A stretch of DNA of 55,573 nt from Paenibacillus popilliae ATCC 14706 (GTDB lineage: Bacteria; Bacillota; Bacilli; Paenibacillales; Paenibacillaceae), in assembly GCF_000315235.1 (NCBI RefSeq), contig NZ_BALG01000161.1, positions 1-55,573 of the forward strand. The letters are read 5' to 3'. Of the stretch, positions 55,485 through 55,573 are shown one piece after another. The translations under genes were made by a program, and so were the position numbers. Within the stretch, counting starts at the first letter, position 1, and each line of letters opens with the position of its first letter. The notes under the pieces were generated by a model. The model was given only the letters and a program-made list of their open reading frames with translations. It was not told where the DNA came from and ran no database searches.

Positions 55485-55573
55485 GGGTTCTGTAAAATGG
55501 CACAAAAAAACACCCCCTACAAATTGATTAACTAATATATGGTACTTTAGGGTTTATCCAACATCTCCCAACT
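55485..55573. mobile_element. Possible start of another IS256-like element
   Basis: AGAAGGGTTCTGTAAAATGG near 55482-55501 resembles the terminal repeat seen at 36180-36199 (GGGTCTGTAAAATAGATGG read on the minus strand) and points out of the window. No transposase is visible before the edge. Confidence 0.3.

Overview
The window looks like a stretch of chromosome from a Gram-positive spore former of the Paenibacillaceae (Paenibacillus or a close relative). The core genes follow the order known from Bacillus subtilis for hemW-hrcA-grpE-dnaK-dnaJ-prmA-rsmE-mtaB-yqeW-rpsU-yqeY-nfeD-floA-yqfC-yqfD-phoH-pgpH-ybeY. They have strong purine-rich ribosome binding sites and are GC-rich, and almost all read on the minus strand. 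The species cannot be named from the sequence alone.

Layout from left to right: (1) 1-7.4 kb, ybeY, pgpH (c-di-AMP phosphodiesterase), phoH, sporulation genes yqfD and yqfC, a small membrane-anchored protein, and floA (flotillin). (2) 7.5-11.0 kb, an NfeD-family membrane protease, yqeY, rpsU (GTG start, 57 residues) with a near-consensus promoter, a HIT hydrolase, and a divergent alpha/beta hydrolase. (3) 11.1-12.1 kb, an AT-rich secreted-protein gene and the left end of a decayed IS1182-type element. (4) 12.1-28.6 kb, a double-strand-break repair block in the order rlmI-like, addB, addA, sbcD, sbcC from one promoter at 28.65 kb. addA is split by a 2,271-base group II intron at 19847-22117. 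(5) 28.7-34.8 kb, yqeW (Na/Pi cotransporter family), NUDIX, mtaB, rsmE, an M50 protease, prmA and two small genes, one of the YfhD type. (6) 34.9-41.6 kb, an insertion region between prmA and dnaJ holding IS3 and IS256 wreckage, a decaying BsuBI/PstI-type restriction-modification pair and a BmrA-like ABC exporter. (7) 41.6-49.6 kb, the HrcA/CIRCE heat-shock operon hrcA - archaeal-like (group III) chaperonin - grpE - dnaK - dnaJ, with hemW beyond its upstream side. (8) 49.7-55.6 kb, an AT-rich region with two tandem, highly similar secreted cell-wall hydrolases (transglycosylase-like domain plus zinc amidase) whose reading frames both break at the start of a fibronectin type III domain, and more IS debris.

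The strongest unusual signals are as follows. First, the addA intron sits exactly inside helicase motif III, and its two exon-binding sequences match the upstream exon at 12 of 12 positions. Its reverse transcriptase carries YAGD in place of YADD and its HNH endonuclease end is deleted and out of frame, so it looks unable to move and AddA would depend on splicing. Second, a thermosome-like chaperonin lies inside the hrcA-dnaK operon under CIRCE control. Third, the paired amidases share a frameshift that cut off FN3 domains. Fourth, a 34-base perfect inverted repeat (36.22 and 55.39 kb) brackets the whole heat-shock segment, with IS256-like ends just outside both copies.
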